Below, one piece after another: positions 44,069 through 54,047 of a DNA stretch of 64,000 nucleotides. Source of the DNA: Flavobacterium denitrificans DSM 15936 (lineage in GTDB: Bacteria; Bacteroidota; Bacteroidia; Flavobacteriales; Flavobacteriaceae); NCBI RefSeq assembly GCF_000425445.1, contig NZ_KE384379.1, positions 186,001-250,000 on the forward strand. The letters are read 5' to 3'. The first letter of the stretch is position 1. Every line of letters starts with the position of its first letter. Below the pieces are notes generated by a model. The model saw nothing but the letters and a program-made list of their open reading frames with translations, had not been told where the DNA came from and ran no database searches. The position numbers were made by a program, and so were the translations under genes.

Positions 44069-46051
44069 CTAATCTACGTTGTCGTGCAAAAATGAATTGT
44101 TTGAACGCAATTGCAAATCGTTGTTGCTGTCTGTTCCAACAGAAATTCTAGAATTGGTGTTGTTAGATTGAGAATTTGACAAATCAATTCCTAATCTTTT
44201 GTAAGCTGGCTCTTTTTCCAACTCGTCAATTCTTGAAACATTGTTATGGAATTTATAATTAAATTCTTTTAGTTTCTTTCTTCTTTCTTCAGCACGCAAA
44301 CGCAATGTTTCTTCAATTGTCAATTCCATTGGAGAAACTTCAGCCGTTGTTGTAAAATCAGGCTGACTTGCAAAATCAACTCTAGGTTTCAAAGTGATGT
44401 TCAATTCCTCTGGAACTGTATCTTCAACCACTTTTTCAACTGGTTTTGAAGCTGTCAATTCGTTTTCAACTTCCATATATTCTTCTAGAGAATATTTGAT
44501 GATTCCGTTATCAGAAAGTTCAGTTACTGGAACAAATGAAACTGGATCGTTTACTTTAATATTACGTGTTTCATTTGTTAACTCAAACAAAATTTTAGTT
44601 TCTTGTTCTGCAACTGGCTCTTTTTTAACTTCTGGTTCACTTCTAAAAAGTGGCAAATCAAATGAAAAAGTCGTTTGTTCTTCTTTCTCAAAAGTTCTTT
44701 GCTGCACAGGCTTTACTTCTTGGTAAGCTGGCACTTCTGGAGTTGAAATTTTAAAATCGATATCAGTTATAGGAGAAACGATTTCAAAAGTCACATCAAG
44801 ATTTTTTATAAACTCAGACATCACTACCAATTCTTCTTGATTGATTGTTGGCGGTGTTACTGGAGCAACTGGAGTTTGAGCTACGGGAGCAACCGTATCT
44901 TCCATTAAATCAAAAACAACTTTATCCTCAGATTTTGCAGTAGGTGTTTCAGCATTTAAATCAAAAGATGCAAGCGGTTTGTTTGTTAGATTATGAACGC
45001 TTCTTTGTTCATCTTCTAACGTATGAATAATTTTCTTTGGCTCCGTATTAACGATATCGTTTTGTTGTTCAACATCAAAGCCAGTAGCGATAATAGTTAC
45101 TGCAATAGCATCACCAAGAGCTTCGTCTTCACCAACCCCCATGATAATATTTGCATTATAACCAGCCTCAGCCTGAATATGATCATTGATTTCTCCAATC
45201 TCATCAAGCGTTATCTCATCAGATCCAGAAACGATAAGCAACAATACGTTTTTGGCTCCTGTAATTTTGTTGTCATTTAATAATGGTGAATCCAAAGCAG
45301 ATACAATTGCATCTTTTGCTCTATTTTCTCCCTGTGCCACAGCAGACCCCATAATTGCCGTTCCGCTATTTGCTAAAACTGTTTTAGCATCACGTAAGTC
45401 GATATTTTGGGTATAGTGGTGTGTAATTACTTCAGCAATACCTCTTGAGGCAGTTGCTAAAACTTCATCCGCTTTAGAGAATCCAGCTTTGAAACCTAGA
45501 TTTCCGTAAACTTCTCTTAATTTGTTATTATTAATTACGATCAAAGAGTCTACTTGCTTACGTAATTTTTCGATTCCCAAAAGCGCTTGCTCCTGACGTA
45601 CTTTCCCTTCAAACTGAAACGGAATCGTCACGATACCCACTGTTAAGATTTCTCTTTCTTTTGCTAATTGTGCAATTACCGGAGCTGCACCTGTACCAGT
45701 ACCGCCACCCATACCAGCGGTAATAAATACCATCTTAGTACCACGGTCTAACATTTTTTCTATATCGGCAATACTCTCAATAGCTGACTGCTGCCCTACA
45801 TCAGGGTTTGCACCAGCACCAAGACCTTCAGTCAAATTCATACCCAACTGAATTTTGTTAGGCACCGAACTATTTTGAAGCGCTTGTTGATCGGTATTAC
45901 AAACGATGAAATCAACACCTTTAATACCTTGTTTAAACATATGGTTGATAGCATTGCTACCTCCTCCACCTACACCTATTACTTTGATTACATTTGACTG
46001 GTTTTTTGGTAAATCAAATGAAATGCTTCCAAATTCTGAGTTGCTCATCAT
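44069..46051 (-). CDS. ftsZ: Cell division GTPase FtsZ
   Basis: 660 residues, much longer than the 380 or so of E. coli because of a C-terminal extension of about 300 residues. The GTP-binding part is complete: GVGGGGSNAINHM, NTDQQAL, and GMGGGTGTGAAP. The extension is rich in Glu, Val and Pro, with a helical basic segment (LRLRAEERRKKLKEFNYKF) and EPAYKRLGIDL near the end, which may take the role of the C-terminal peptide. FtsZ forms the Z ring. The first two codons are both ATG. Confidence 0.95.
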   Translation of the reverse strand: MMSNSEFGSISFDLPKNQSNVIKVIGVGGGGSNAINHMFKQGIKGVDFIVCNTDQQALQNSSVPNKIQLGMNLTEGLGAGANPDVGQQSAIESIADIEKMLDRGTKMVFITAGMGGGTGTGAAPVIAQLAKEREILTVGIVTIPFQFEGKVRQEQALLGIEKLRKQVDSLIVINNNKLREVYGNLGFKAGFSKADEVLATASRGIAEVITHHYTQNIDLRDAKTVLANSGTAIMGSAVAQGENRAKDAIVSALDSPLLNDNKITGAKNVLLLIVSGSDEITLDEIGEINDHIQAEAGYNANIIMGVGEDEALGDAIAVTIIATGFDVEQQNDIVNTEPKKIIHTLEDEQRSVHNLTNKPLASFDLNAETPTAKSEDKVVFDLMEDTVAPVAQTPVAPVTPPTINQEELVVMSEFIKNLDVTFEIVSPITDIDFKISTPEVPAYQEVKPVQQRTFEKEEQTTFSFDLPLFRSEPEVKKEPVAEQETKILFELTNETRNIKVNDPVSFVPVTELSDNGIIKYSLEEYMEVENELTASKPVEKVVEDTVPEELNITLKPRVDFASQPDFTTTAEVSPMELTIEETLRLRAEERRKKLKEFNYKFHNNVSRIDELEKEPAYKRLGIDLSNSQSNNTNSRISVGTDSNNDLQLRSNNSFLHDNVD

Positions 46052-46145
46052 CTTTTTGGTTTTTTTAATTCTTATTTAGTACATTTTTTACTTCGTGACT
46101 TGGGGCCAGAAAGTAATCCTTCTCTTTTCTCTATTCGGCTTATAT

Positions 46146-47558
46146 TTATTCAGCGTTGTCTAAAAAATCTTTGATTTTATCGACGTATCTGTCAAAAAAT
46201 GATCTTCTTATTTTTGTCTCTGTAGACTCTGTTTCCACCTTGTTCACCCTTACTGTTTCTCTAGGCTCTTCAATAGTTTCAACTCTTTCAACGTAGTTTT
46301 CTTCTACTTCGTATCGTTGTTGAACTGGCGGTGGTGCATTTCTGTATACAATTTTTGGTTGTTCATTTACAATTTCCATTCTAACAGCACTTTGTGTACT
46401 ATTTTCAATGCTATTCATTACTAAACCAACAGCTGTTGCAAACAATGGGCTCGAAATTTCTTCACTAGAATTCCCAGCTAAATGCTCATTTGGATATCCA
46501 ATTCTGGTATCCATACCAGTAATATATTCTACTAATTGCTTAATATGTTTCAATTGAGCTCCACCTCCTGTCAAAACAATTCCTGCAATTAATTTTTTGC
46601 GAGGATCTTCGTGACCATAGGCTTTGATTTCAGCAAAAACCTGCTCAATAATTTCCACTACGCGTGCGTGGATGATTTTTGATAAATTTTTAAGTGAAAT
46701 CTCTTTTGGCTCTCTTCCTCTTAAACCAGGAATAGAAACAATTTCGTTGTCTTTATTTTCTCCCGGCCAAGCTGATCCGAATTTTATTTTTAAAAGCTCT
46801 GCTTGTTTTTCAATTATTGAACAGCCTTCTTTTATATCATCTGTAATTACATTTCCTCCAAAAGGAATAACAGCAGTATGACGAATAATTCCATCTTTGA
46901 AAATAGCTAAATCTGTAGTTCCACCTCCAATGTCGATAAGTGCAACTCCTGCTTCTTTTTCTTCCTGGCTCAAAACAGCATCTGCCGAAGCCAACGGTTC
47001 CAAAGTCAATCCTGATAACTCAATTCCTGAACTTTGAATACATCTTCCAACATTTCTGATTGAAGATGCCTGCCCTACCACAACGTGAAAACTAGATTCT
47101 AGTCTTCCCCCATACATTCCGATAGGTTCTTTGATTTCAGATTGTCCGTCGATTTTGAATTCCTGTGGCAAAACGTGGATGATTTCTTCACCCGGCAACA
47201 TTGCCAATTTGTTTACCTGGTCAATTAAAAGCTGAATATCTTTTTCGCCGATTACTTCCTCCGGATTACTACGGCTGATGTAATCTGTATGCTGAATACT
47301 TCTGATGTGTTGCCCGGCAATACCAACCACCACATCTTTTATTTTGTAACCTGAATTGTTTTCTGCCTCAAGAATTGCTTGTTGGATTGATTGAATAGTT
47401 TGCGTGATGTTGTTTACAACTCCTCTCGCAACCCCTAGACTTTTGGATTTTCCAATACCCAAAATTTCCAATTTACCATACTCGTTCTTCTTGCCTATCA
47501 TGGCAACTATCTTTGTCGTTCCAATATCTAGACCTACTGCAATGTTATCTTTTTCCAT
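46146..47558 (-). CDS. ftsA: Cell division protein FtsA
   Basis: 470 residues, actin-like ATPase. The N-terminal AVGLDIGTTKIVAMIG and later GVALIDIGGGTTDLAIF are phosphate-binding blocks. VLTGGGAQLKHIKQL is the adenosine block. The C-terminal tail (RRSFFDRYVDKIKDFLDN) is the likely membrane-targeting amphipathic helix. FtsA anchors FtsZ to the membrane. It sits between ftsQ and ftsZ in the usual order. Confidence 0.95.
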   Translation of the reverse strand: MEKDNIAVGLDIGTTKIVAMIGKKNEYGKLEILGIGKSKSLGVARGVVNNITQTIQSIQQAILEAENNSGYKIKDVVVGIAGQHIRSIQHTDYISRSNPEEVIGEKDIQLLIDQVNKLAMLPGEEIIHVLPQEFKIDGQSEIKEPIGMYGGRLESSFHVVVGQASSIRNVGRCIQSSGIELSGLTLEPLASADAVLSQEEKEAGVALIDIGGGTTDLAIFKDGIIRHTAVIPFGGNVITDDIKEGCSIIEKQAELLKIKFGSAWPGENKDNEIVSIPGLRGREPKEISLKNLSKIIHARVVEIIEQVFAEIKAYGHEDPRKKLIAGIVLTGGGAQLKHIKQLVEYITGMDTRIGYPNEHLAGNSSEEISSPLFATAVGLVMNSIENSTQSAVRMEIVNEQPKIVYRNAPPPVQQRYEVEENYVERVETIEEPRETVRVNKVETESTETKIRRSFFDRYVDKIKDFLDNAE

Positions 47559-47564
47559 TTTCTA

Positions 47565-48287
47565 TTATTTTGTGCAAACTACTTGTTCCGTAAACCTAAG
47601 GTCAATTTTATTGTATTTGTATAACGAACTATCTAAAACTGCTTTTTGAAAAAACGCTTTATAGTTTCTAAATTTTTTATCAACATTCATCGTTCTACCG
47701 AAATCTATAACAAAATCAAAATTTCGATTAAACATTTTTAGGCTGCCATTAGGCATAATTTGTATTGCAATGATGTTCTTTTTCAAAAACGCATCGTCAT
47801 AAATTGTGCGAAATAAAGCAGCTAAATCTTCGTTATTTTTTTCATTTATTGTCCCTGAAACAAGAGGAACTCGCGCTGTAAAATTATCTGACAAGGGCAT
47901 TTTACCTCCCTCATAGTCAATATAAAAAGATCGATCACCATCATAAACTCTTGCTATTGGTGTCTTCTGTTTTACTACCGCTTTTAGAACACCATCGATA
48001 CTTACAAAAACATCTGACTTCTCAATCATGTCTTGCGCATCAAGGGATTTTTCTATCTTATTCAAATCTAGTTCATCTTTTCTAATACTGGAAGCGTCTC
48101 TTTTATTTTCTATCAACAATTTATTAACCGTTTCTGCTTTCACAAAAAGCGAATTTTCCCCTACAAAAATGACCATAGATTTTTTCAATTTTCTATCTCC
48201 ATTTCGATGTTGAGCGAAGGAATATAGAAAAAGAACTAGTCCGAAAATAAGTACTAATCTAATATTTGTCCAATTAAATATTTTCAT
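47565..48287 (-). CDS. ftsQ: Cell division protein FtsQ
   Basis: 240 residues, an N-terminal membrane helix (IRLVLIFGLVLFLYSFA) and a periplasmic part with a POTRA-like VFVGENSLFVKAETVNKLL. Sequence is weakly conserved in this family; position between murC and ftsA supports the call. It overlaps murC by 14 bp and is 6 bp from ftsA, indicating tight coupling. Confidence 0.85.
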   Translation of the reverse strand: MKIFNWTNIRLVLIFGLVLFLYSFAQHRNGDRKLKKSMVIFVGENSLFVKAETVNKLLIENKRDASSIRKDELDLNKIEKSLDAQDMIEKSDVFVSIDGVLKAVVKQKTPIARVYDGDRSFYIDYEGGKMPLSDNFTARVPLVSGTINEKNNEDLAALFRTIYDDAFLKKNIIAIQIMPNGSLKMFNRNFDFVIDFGRTMNVDKKFRNYKAFFQKAVLDSSLYKYNKIDLRFTEQVVCTK

Positions 48288-49623
48288 TTAGCATCTCTTT
48301 AATTGATGGCACCATTTCTCCAATATCACCTGCTCCTACTGTTACAATTATTGGCGCATCATTAGCTTTGATCTCTGCCAATAAATCTTCTTTTGCAACA
48401 ATTTTTTTGTTCGAATTTGTCATTTTGCCCAAAAGCCATTCTGAAGTCACTCCTTCCATCGGGAGTTCTCTTGCTGGATAAATATCCATTAAAAATACTT
48501 CGTCAAACTGAGACAAGCTTTCTGCAAATCCATCCACAAAATCTTTCGTTCTGCTGAACAAATGCGGTTGAAAAATAGCCAAGACTTTTTTGCCTGGATA
48601 CAACTCTCTAACTGCCTGATGAACAGCATTTATCTCTGTTGGATGATGCGCATAATCATCTATATAAACTAACTTATCTGATTTAATCTGATAAGAAAAA
48701 CGTCTTCTAATCCCTCTGAATGAAGCAATGGCTTTTGCAATAGAGTCGGTCGGGGTGCCGTACGTTTTAGCCATCGCAATAGCCATCAATCCATTCATTA
48801 AATTGTGTTTTCCTGGCAATCCAAAACGAAGATCTTTGATAATTTCTGATGGCGTCTGCACATCAAAAACATAGCTTCCGTCTTCAATTCGAACATTGTA
48901 CGCCTTATATACTGCATCTTCGTTTATCGCGCATTGAACGCCTTCTAAAGGCAATTCTTTAGTGATAAACAGCTTATTTTTATCCTCAACTTTTGAAGCA
49001 AATTCTCTGAAAGAATCCTGAATCGCATCGCTTGTTCCATAAATATCCAAATGATCAGCATCCATTGAGGTTACACAAGCAATATTAGGATGCAAATGCA
49101 AAAATGATCTATCGAATTCATCTGCCTCAACAACTGTTACTGTTTTTCCAGTTCCAATTAAATTTGAATTATAATTTTCTACAATTCCACCCACAAAAGC
49201 AGTAACATCAGCACCACTTTCATACAAAATATGACCTAAAATACTTGATGTTGTCGTTTTTCCGTGTGTTCCGGCAACTGCAAAACTAAAAGTGTCTTTC
49301 GTTATAATTCCTAAAACTTCAGCACGTTTTTTTATTTCGTAATTTCTTTCAATAAAATAATTCCACTCTGAATGTGATTTTGGTACTGCCGGAGTAAAAA
49401 TCACCAATGTATTATCCACAAAATAATCAGTTGGAATCAAATTAATATTGTCCTCAAAATGAATATCAATTCCGCTCTCAATCAATTCACTTGTAAGCAT
49501 AGACGGCGTTTTGTCGTAACCTGAAACTTGTTTTCCAATATATTTGAAATAACGAGCCAGAGCACTCATTCCGATCCCTCCGATACCTATAAAATAAACG
49601 TTTTGTATTTGATTTAAATTCAT
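48274..49623 (-). CDS. murC: UDP-N-acetylmuramate--L-alanine ligase MurC
   Basis: 449 residues. The N-terminal GIGGIGMSALARYF binds the nucleotide sugar, GTHGKTTTSS is the ATP P-loop, and YAHHPTEI with VGAGDIGEM are later family blocks. It adds L-Ala to UDP-MurNAc in the cytoplasm. It is separated from murG by the repeat element at 49634. Confidence 0.95.
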   Translation of the reverse strand: MNLNQIQNVYFIGIGGIGMSALARYFKYIGKQVSGYDKTPSMLTSELIESGIDIHFEDNINLIPTDYFVDNTLVIFTPAVPKSHSEWNYFIERNYEIKKRAEVLGIITKDTFSFAVAGTHGKTTTSSILGHILYESGADVTAFVGGIVENYNSNLIGTGKTVTVVEADEFDRSFLHLHPNIACVTSMDADHLDIYGTSDAIQDSFREFASKVEDKNKLFITKELPLEGVQCAINEDAVYKAYNVRIEDGSYVFDVQTPSEIIKDLRFGLPGKHNLMNGLMAIAMAKTYGTPTDSIAKAIASFRGIRRRFSYQIKSDKLVYIDDYAHHPTEINAVHQAVRELYPGKKVLAIFQPHLFSRTKDFVDGFAESLSQFDEVFLMDIYPARELPMEGVTSEWLLGKMTNSNKKIVAKEDLLAEIKANDAPIIVTVGAGDIGEMVPSIKEMLNENI

Positions 49624-49633
49624 TTTTTCCTGC

Positions 49634-49762
49634 TTTAAGCATTAAGCTTTAGGCTTTAGGCCTTCAACTTTTATCTTTATTACTTAATTCTTTATATTCC
49701 TTTACACTTTATTATTCTTTAGACAGCACATCAAGCTTAAAACTTATTGCCTATAGCCTATT
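49634..49762. repeat. Facing arrays of 7-bp words between murC and murG
   Basis: Left: TTTAAGC, ATTAAGC, then TTTAGGC twice, in strict 7-bp register (49634-49661). Right: GCTTAAA, ACTTATT, GCCTATA, GCCTATT (49735-49762), the inverse words in the same register. The right array contains the murG stop codon (49758-49760). No gene lies in the roughly 70 bp between. Confidence 0.75.
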
Positions 49763-50846
49763 GAATTAACTTCACAATCTCAGCTACAATGTCTTGTGTT
49801 GCTTTCGGTTTTGCAAGTTTTTTAATATTATCACTCAATTGTTTTTGTTTTCCTTCATCTTTTAGCAAAGCTTCAAAAACAATACTAAACTGACTTTCTA
49901 ATTCAGATTCTCTCAACAAAATTGCACCTTTTGCATCTACAATTGCTTGTGCATTTTTTGTTTGATGATCTTCGGCCACATTTGGAGACGGAATAAATAT
50001 TACCGGTTTACCAACAATAGATAATTCTGAAACAGATGATGCGCCCGCTCTTGAAATAATTACATCGGCCGCGGCGTAAACAAAATCCATTCTTTCAATA
50101 AAATCAACCACTCTTACATTTGGCTGATTGTATTTTTTATAATCTTCAAAATATAACTTTCCGCATTGCCAGATAATCTGAACATCTTGAGAAAGGAAAT
50201 TCTGCAATTCTTTTTCAATTAATTGATTGATCCTTCTTGCGCCTAAACTTCCGCCTAAAACCAATAATGTTTTCTTATTTGGATCTAAGCCATAGAAAGC
50301 AATTGCTTCATTGCGTTTACTTTCAATATCGATCAAATCTTGGCGAACTGGATTTCCAGTCAAAACAATTTTATCTGCTGGAAAAAATCTTTCCAAATTA
50401 TCGTAAGCAACACAAATAGCATTCGCTTTTTTGCTCAATAATTTATTTGTAATTCCTGGAAAAGAATTCTGTTCCTGAATTACAGTCGGAATTCCCGCTG
50501 AACCTGCAGCTTGTAATAATGGCCCGCTAGCAAACCCACCCGTTCCAATTACCACATTTGGTTTGAACTTTTTAATGATTCTTCTTGATTCCAATAAACT
50601 TGTTGCCAATTTTAATGGAAACATCATATTTTGTAAAGTCAATTTGCGCTGTAATCCCGCAATCCAAAGACCTTTTATTTCGTAACCTGCCTGAGGCACT
50701 TTTTGCATTTCCATTTTGTCTTTTGCACCAACAAAAAGAAATTCAGCATCAGGAAATTGTAATTTTAATTCATTTGCAATCGCAATTGCAGGATAAATAT
50801 GCCCTCCTGTTCCTCCTCCGCTAAGTATGAATTTATACTTTGTCAT
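49758..50846 (-). CDS. murG: UDP-N-acetylglucosamine transferase MurG
   Basis: 362 residues. Family blocks FILSGGGTGGHIYPAIAIA, GTGGFASGPLL and GASSVSELSIVGKPVIFIPSPN are present. The enzyme converts lipid I to lipid II at the inner membrane. Its C-terminal codons and stop lie within a repeat array, so the last residues (EIVKLIQ) are encoded partly by the element. Confidence 0.95.
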   Translation of the reverse strand: MTKYKFILSGGGTGGHIYPAIAIANELKLQFPDAEFLFVGAKDKMEMQKVPQAGYEIKGLWIAGLQRKLTLQNMMFPLKLATSLLESRRIIKKFKPNVVIGTGGFASGPLLQAAGSAGIPTVIQEQNSFPGITNKLLSKKANAICVAYDNLERFFPADKIVLTGNPVRQDLIDIESKRNEAIAFYGLDPNKKTLLVLGGSLGARRINQLIEKELQNFLSQDVQIIWQCGKLYFEDYKKYNQPNVRVVDFIERMDFVYAAADVIISRAGASSVSELSIVGKPVIFIPSPNVAEDHQTKNAQAIVDAKGAILLRESELESQFSIVFEALLKDEGKQKQLSDNIKKLAKPKATQDIVAEIVKLIQ

Positions 50847-50891
50847 CTTTCTAAAAATTACAACTTTTTAAAAAATTCTTATATTTTAATC

Positions 50892-52202
50892 TTATTTATT
50901 CAAAACTGCACTCATCGGATTTCTTGAATTATCTTCGATTGAATACATAGCCTCTTCTTCATAAATTTCATCCGCAGGCAAATCTTCTTCTGCTAATTCT
51001 TTGTCAATTAATCTTTGAAGCGCTTCTTTTCGTCTCTCCTTCTCTTCTTTTTCTTCCGCTATTTCTTCTTCCTTTTTCGTAACGCTTATGATAATCCCAA
51101 GTCCTAAACATGTCATCCAGATCGAACTTCCTCCTGAACTTATCAGTGGTAATGTTTGTCCCGTTACTGGCAATAATTCAACTGCAACAGCCATATTGAT
51201 CATCGCCTGAAATATCATCGGAAAACCGAGACCAACGACGACAAGTTTTCCAAACAATGTATTGGCTTTGTGCGATGCGATCACAAATCGGAACAGAAGC
51301 AATAAATACAAAACCACTATTGCAACTCCACCAACTAATCCATATTCTTCAACAATAATAGCATAAATAAAATCCGAAGAGGATTGTGGCAAAAAGTTCT
51401 TTTGAACACTTTTCCCAGGTCCTAAACCACCTAATTTTCCAGATGCGATAGCAATTTTTGCCTTTTCAATCTGATAATCGTCTTCACCAGGTTTGTTTGT
51501 GGTAAAATCTTCGTAACGACCTTCCCAAGTTGCAACCCTATTAAAAAATCTGGAATCTGGAAAAGCTTTCCCAATCAGAATAAAAAAAGTAAGTGCTAAA
51601 ATTCCTGAACCAATAACGAAACCAAGATATTTTAATGGATACTTTCCAACAAACGTTAGCATCACCACCATAACAAATATTAACGCGGTAGTCGAAAAAT
51701 TTGCAGGCAAAATCAATGCCAGCGTAATAAACACTGGAATCCAAAGCTGTACTAATGACACTTGAAAAGGTTCATTTTCTTCTTTGGTTTTTGACAAATA
51801 ACGCGCTACAAAAACAAATAAAACAATAGCAGCTAAAGTCGAAGTCTGAAATGTAATTCCGATGAAAGGAACCTGAATCCAACGACTTGCATTTGCACCG
51901 GCAATAACCGTTCCTTTCAACATGGTGTAAAGCAACAAAATCCAAACCACTGGCAGTGCTATTTTTGAAATCGCTCTAAAATAATGATACGGAACTCGAT
52001 GCACCCAATAAATAATCAAGAAACCAATACAGATGTGAGCCAAATGTTTCACCAAATACCCCAGTGTATTTCCGGTTCCGTGACCAATGTATGCTAAATT
52101 ACTACTCGCACTAAAAACAGGCATAAACGAAAACAGCGCTAATAAAGCCACGAATGACCATATTACTCTATCCCCTTTTAATTTGTTTACTAGCTCCTTC
52201 AT
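50892..52202 (-). CDS. ftsW: Lipid II polymerase/division protein FtsW
   Basis: 436 residues, about ten membrane helices of the SEDS family. Diagnostic blocks include TSTLAAIVLFVFVARYLS, GLGPGKSVQKNFLPQSSSDFIYAIIVEEYGLVGG and LPLISSGGSS. The C-terminus is a cytoplasmic Glu/Lys tail. FtsW polymerises glycan strands at the septum with FtsI. Confidence 0.95.
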   Translation of the reverse strand: MKELVNKLKGDRVIWSFVALLALFSFMPVFSASSNLAYIGHGTGNTLGYLVKHLAHICIGFLIIYWVHRVPYHYFRAISKIALPVVWILLLYTMLKGTVIAGANASRWIQVPFIGITFQTSTLAAIVLFVFVARYLSKTKEENEPFQVSLVQLWIPVFITLALILPANFSTTALIFVMVVMLTFVGKYPLKYLGFVIGSGILALTFFILIGKAFPDSRFFNRVATWEGRYEDFTTNKPGEDDYQIEKAKIAIASGKLGGLGPGKSVQKNFLPQSSSDFIYAIIVEEYGLVGGVAIVVLYLLLLFRFVIASHKANTLFGKLVVVGLGFPMIFQAMINMAVAVELLPVTGQTLPLISSGGSSIWMTCLGLGIIISVTKKEEEIAEEKEEKERRKEALQRLIDKELAEEDLPADEIYEEEAMYSIEDNSRNPMSAVLNK

Positions 52203-52205
52203 TAT

Positions 52206-52712
52206 TTTAGATTTCTGATTTTAGATTTTAGATTATAGATTATAGATTATTTTCTAAAACCTTCGGTTTTTTTTATTGATTGATTCTTTTATTTACTGTT
52301 TTTAAACTGCTTACAAAAATTGCTGTTAACTCATTAGCTTCTTTTAACATTGATTCCAATTCTTCTTTAGCAATCCACATCTTTTCTTTTATAATTTCTA
52401 GCCAAAACAGCGTTTCATCCGCTTCCTCTAAAACTATATTCATTTTTGCAACAAACTCCCTATCGCTTCTGGCTCTGCATACAGCTCGATAATTTGCTCC
52501 GACAGATGTTCCACTTCTTACTATTTGATCAGTAATCGATCTAATCACATTTGTATTTGGCATTTTTTCAGCCAATTCAATTATCATTAAAGAGAATTTC
52601 TTTGTTCTCAATTTCATCTCGTCTGTCGTCATAATCAAAAAGAACTTATGTTATTTTGAGTTCAAAGTTTAGGAACAATCTAAAATCTGAACTCTAAAAT
52701 CTAAAATTATAA
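52206..52712. repeat. Facing 7-bp word arrays enclosing S23-like gene 1
   Basis: The array 52206-52247 has six phased words (TTTAGAT, TTCTGAT, TTTAGAT, TTTAGAT, then TATAGAT twice). The array 52678-52712 has the inverse word ATCTAAA in phase at 52678 and 52699, with ATCTGAA and CTCTAAA between. The right array includes the murD stop codon. Confidence 0.8.
52273..52632 (-). CDS. Four-helix-bundle S23/Avd-like protein, copy 1
   Basis: 119 residues from the ATG at 52632. The conserved RSGTSVGANYRAVCRARSDREFVAKM and EADETLFWLEIIKE segments identify the S23/IVP four-helix-bundle family. Relatives are encoded in 23S rRNA intervening sequences, and the Avd protein of diversity-generating retroelements has the same fold and assembles as a pentamer with nucleic acid. 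It is inserted between ftsW and murD in the same direction as the dcw genes, with repeat arrays on both sides. Function unknown. Confidence 0.85.
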   Translation of the reverse strand: MTTDEMKLRTKKFSLMIIELAEKMPNTNVIRSITDQIVRSGTSVGANYRAVCRARSDREFVAKMNIVLEEADETLFWLEIIKEKMWIAKEELESMLKEANELTAIFVSSLKTVNKRINQ

Positions 52713-54038
52713 ATTATGAACTGCTTGTTTAAATTGCTTTCCTCTGTCTTCATAGTTTTCGAATAAATCAAAACTTGCGCAAGCTGGAGACAATAAAACA
52801 GCATCACCTTTTTCTGTTAATCTTTGAGCAGTTTTCACTGCATCATTCATATTGTTTACTTCAACCATAATATCAACAACGTTTCCAAAAGCATCAATAA
52901 TTTTTCGGTTATCGATTCCTAAGCAAATAATTGCTTTTACTTTTTCACGAACTAATGACATCAATTCATTGTAATCATTTCCTTTATCAACACCTCCAAC
53001 AATCCAAACTGTCGGCACATTCATGCTATCCAAAGCAAAGAAAGTTGCATTAACGTTTGTTGCTTTTGAATCGTTGATATATTGTACATTCTGAATTTTT
53101 AATACTTTTTCTAAACGGTGTTCAACACCTTGGAAATTAGATAGACTTTCACGAATTGTTGCATTTCTAATTTGCATCAATTTTGCTACAGAGCTTGCTG
53201 CCATTGCATTTTTCATATTATGTTTTCCTTCTAACGCAATGTGTTCTGTGTCCATTGTAAACTCTTCTTGGTTGATCTTTATTTCCATTTTGTTGTTATT
53301 TATAGAAGCCCCTTCTTTAAGATTTTTAGTCAATGAGAAAGGAATTAATTTCGCTTTTGTTGTATTATTTTTTAACCATTCTGTGCTTGCTTCATCATCG
53401 GCATCATAAATCAGATAATCACTTTCAGTCTGATTCATGGTTATTCTGAATTTCGAATTGATATAATTTTCATATTTATACTCATATCGATCCAAATGAT
53501 CAGGGCTGATATTCGTAATTATAGCAATATCTGGCCTGTAATCTATGATTCCGTCAAGCTGAAAACTGCTTAATTCAAGAACGTATGCGTCAAACTTATT
53601 TTCGGCAACTTGCCAGGCAAAGCTTTTTCCAATATTACCTCCCAATCCTACATTCAATCCCGCCGATTTCAGCAAGTGGTAAGTCAGCATTGTTGTGGTG
53701 GTTTTACCGTTACTTCCTGTGATCCCAACTGTCAGTGCTTCTGTAAAAGGTTTAGCGAATTCAATTTCTGAAATCACTTTTATTCCTGCAGCAACCAACT
53801 TTTTTACTATTGGAGATTTCTCAGGAATTCCTGGGCTTTTCATCACCACATCGGCATTCAGAATTAAATCTTCAGTGTGTTGCTCTTCTTCCCAAGCAAT
53901 TTTATTAATGATAAGAACTTCTTTATAACTCTCTTTTATCTTCCCAAAATCAGATACAAAAACATCGTATCCTTTTTTCTTTCCGAGGATCGCAGTACCT
54001 ACACCACTTTCTCCTCCTCCTAGAACCACTAATCTCAT
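52707..54038 (-). CDS. murD: UDP-N-acetylmuramoyl-L-alanine--D-glutamate ligase MurD
   Basis: 443 residues. GGGESGVG at the start, ATP P-loop GSNGKTTTTMLT, NISPDHLDRY, and the end LLSPACASFDLFENYEDRGKQF are family blocks. It adds D-Glu in peptidoglycan precursor synthesis. It is separated from mraY and from ftsW by two S23-like cassettes. Confidence 0.95.
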   Translation of the reverse strand: MRLVVLGGGESGVGTAILGKKKGYDVFVSDFGKIKESYKEVLIINKIAWEEEQHTEDLILNADVVMKSPGIPEKSPIVKKLVAAGIKVISEIEFAKPFTEALTVGITGSNGKTTTTMLTYHLLKSAGLNVGLGGNIGKSFAWQVAENKFDAYVLELSSFQLDGIIDYRPDIAIITNISPDHLDRYEYKYENYINSKFRITMNQTESDYLIYDADDEASTEWLKNNTTKAKLIPFSLTKNLKEGASINNNKMEIKINQEEFTMDTEHIALEGKHNMKNAMAASSVAKLMQIRNATIRESLSNFQGVEHRLEKVLKIQNVQYINDSKATNVNATFFALDSMNVPTVWIVGGVDKGNDYNELMSLVREKVKAIICLGIDNRKIIDAFGNVVDIMVEVNNMNDAVKTAQRLTEKGDAVLLSPACASFDLFENYEDRGKQFKQAVHNL

Positions 54039-54047
54039 ATTTTATAT

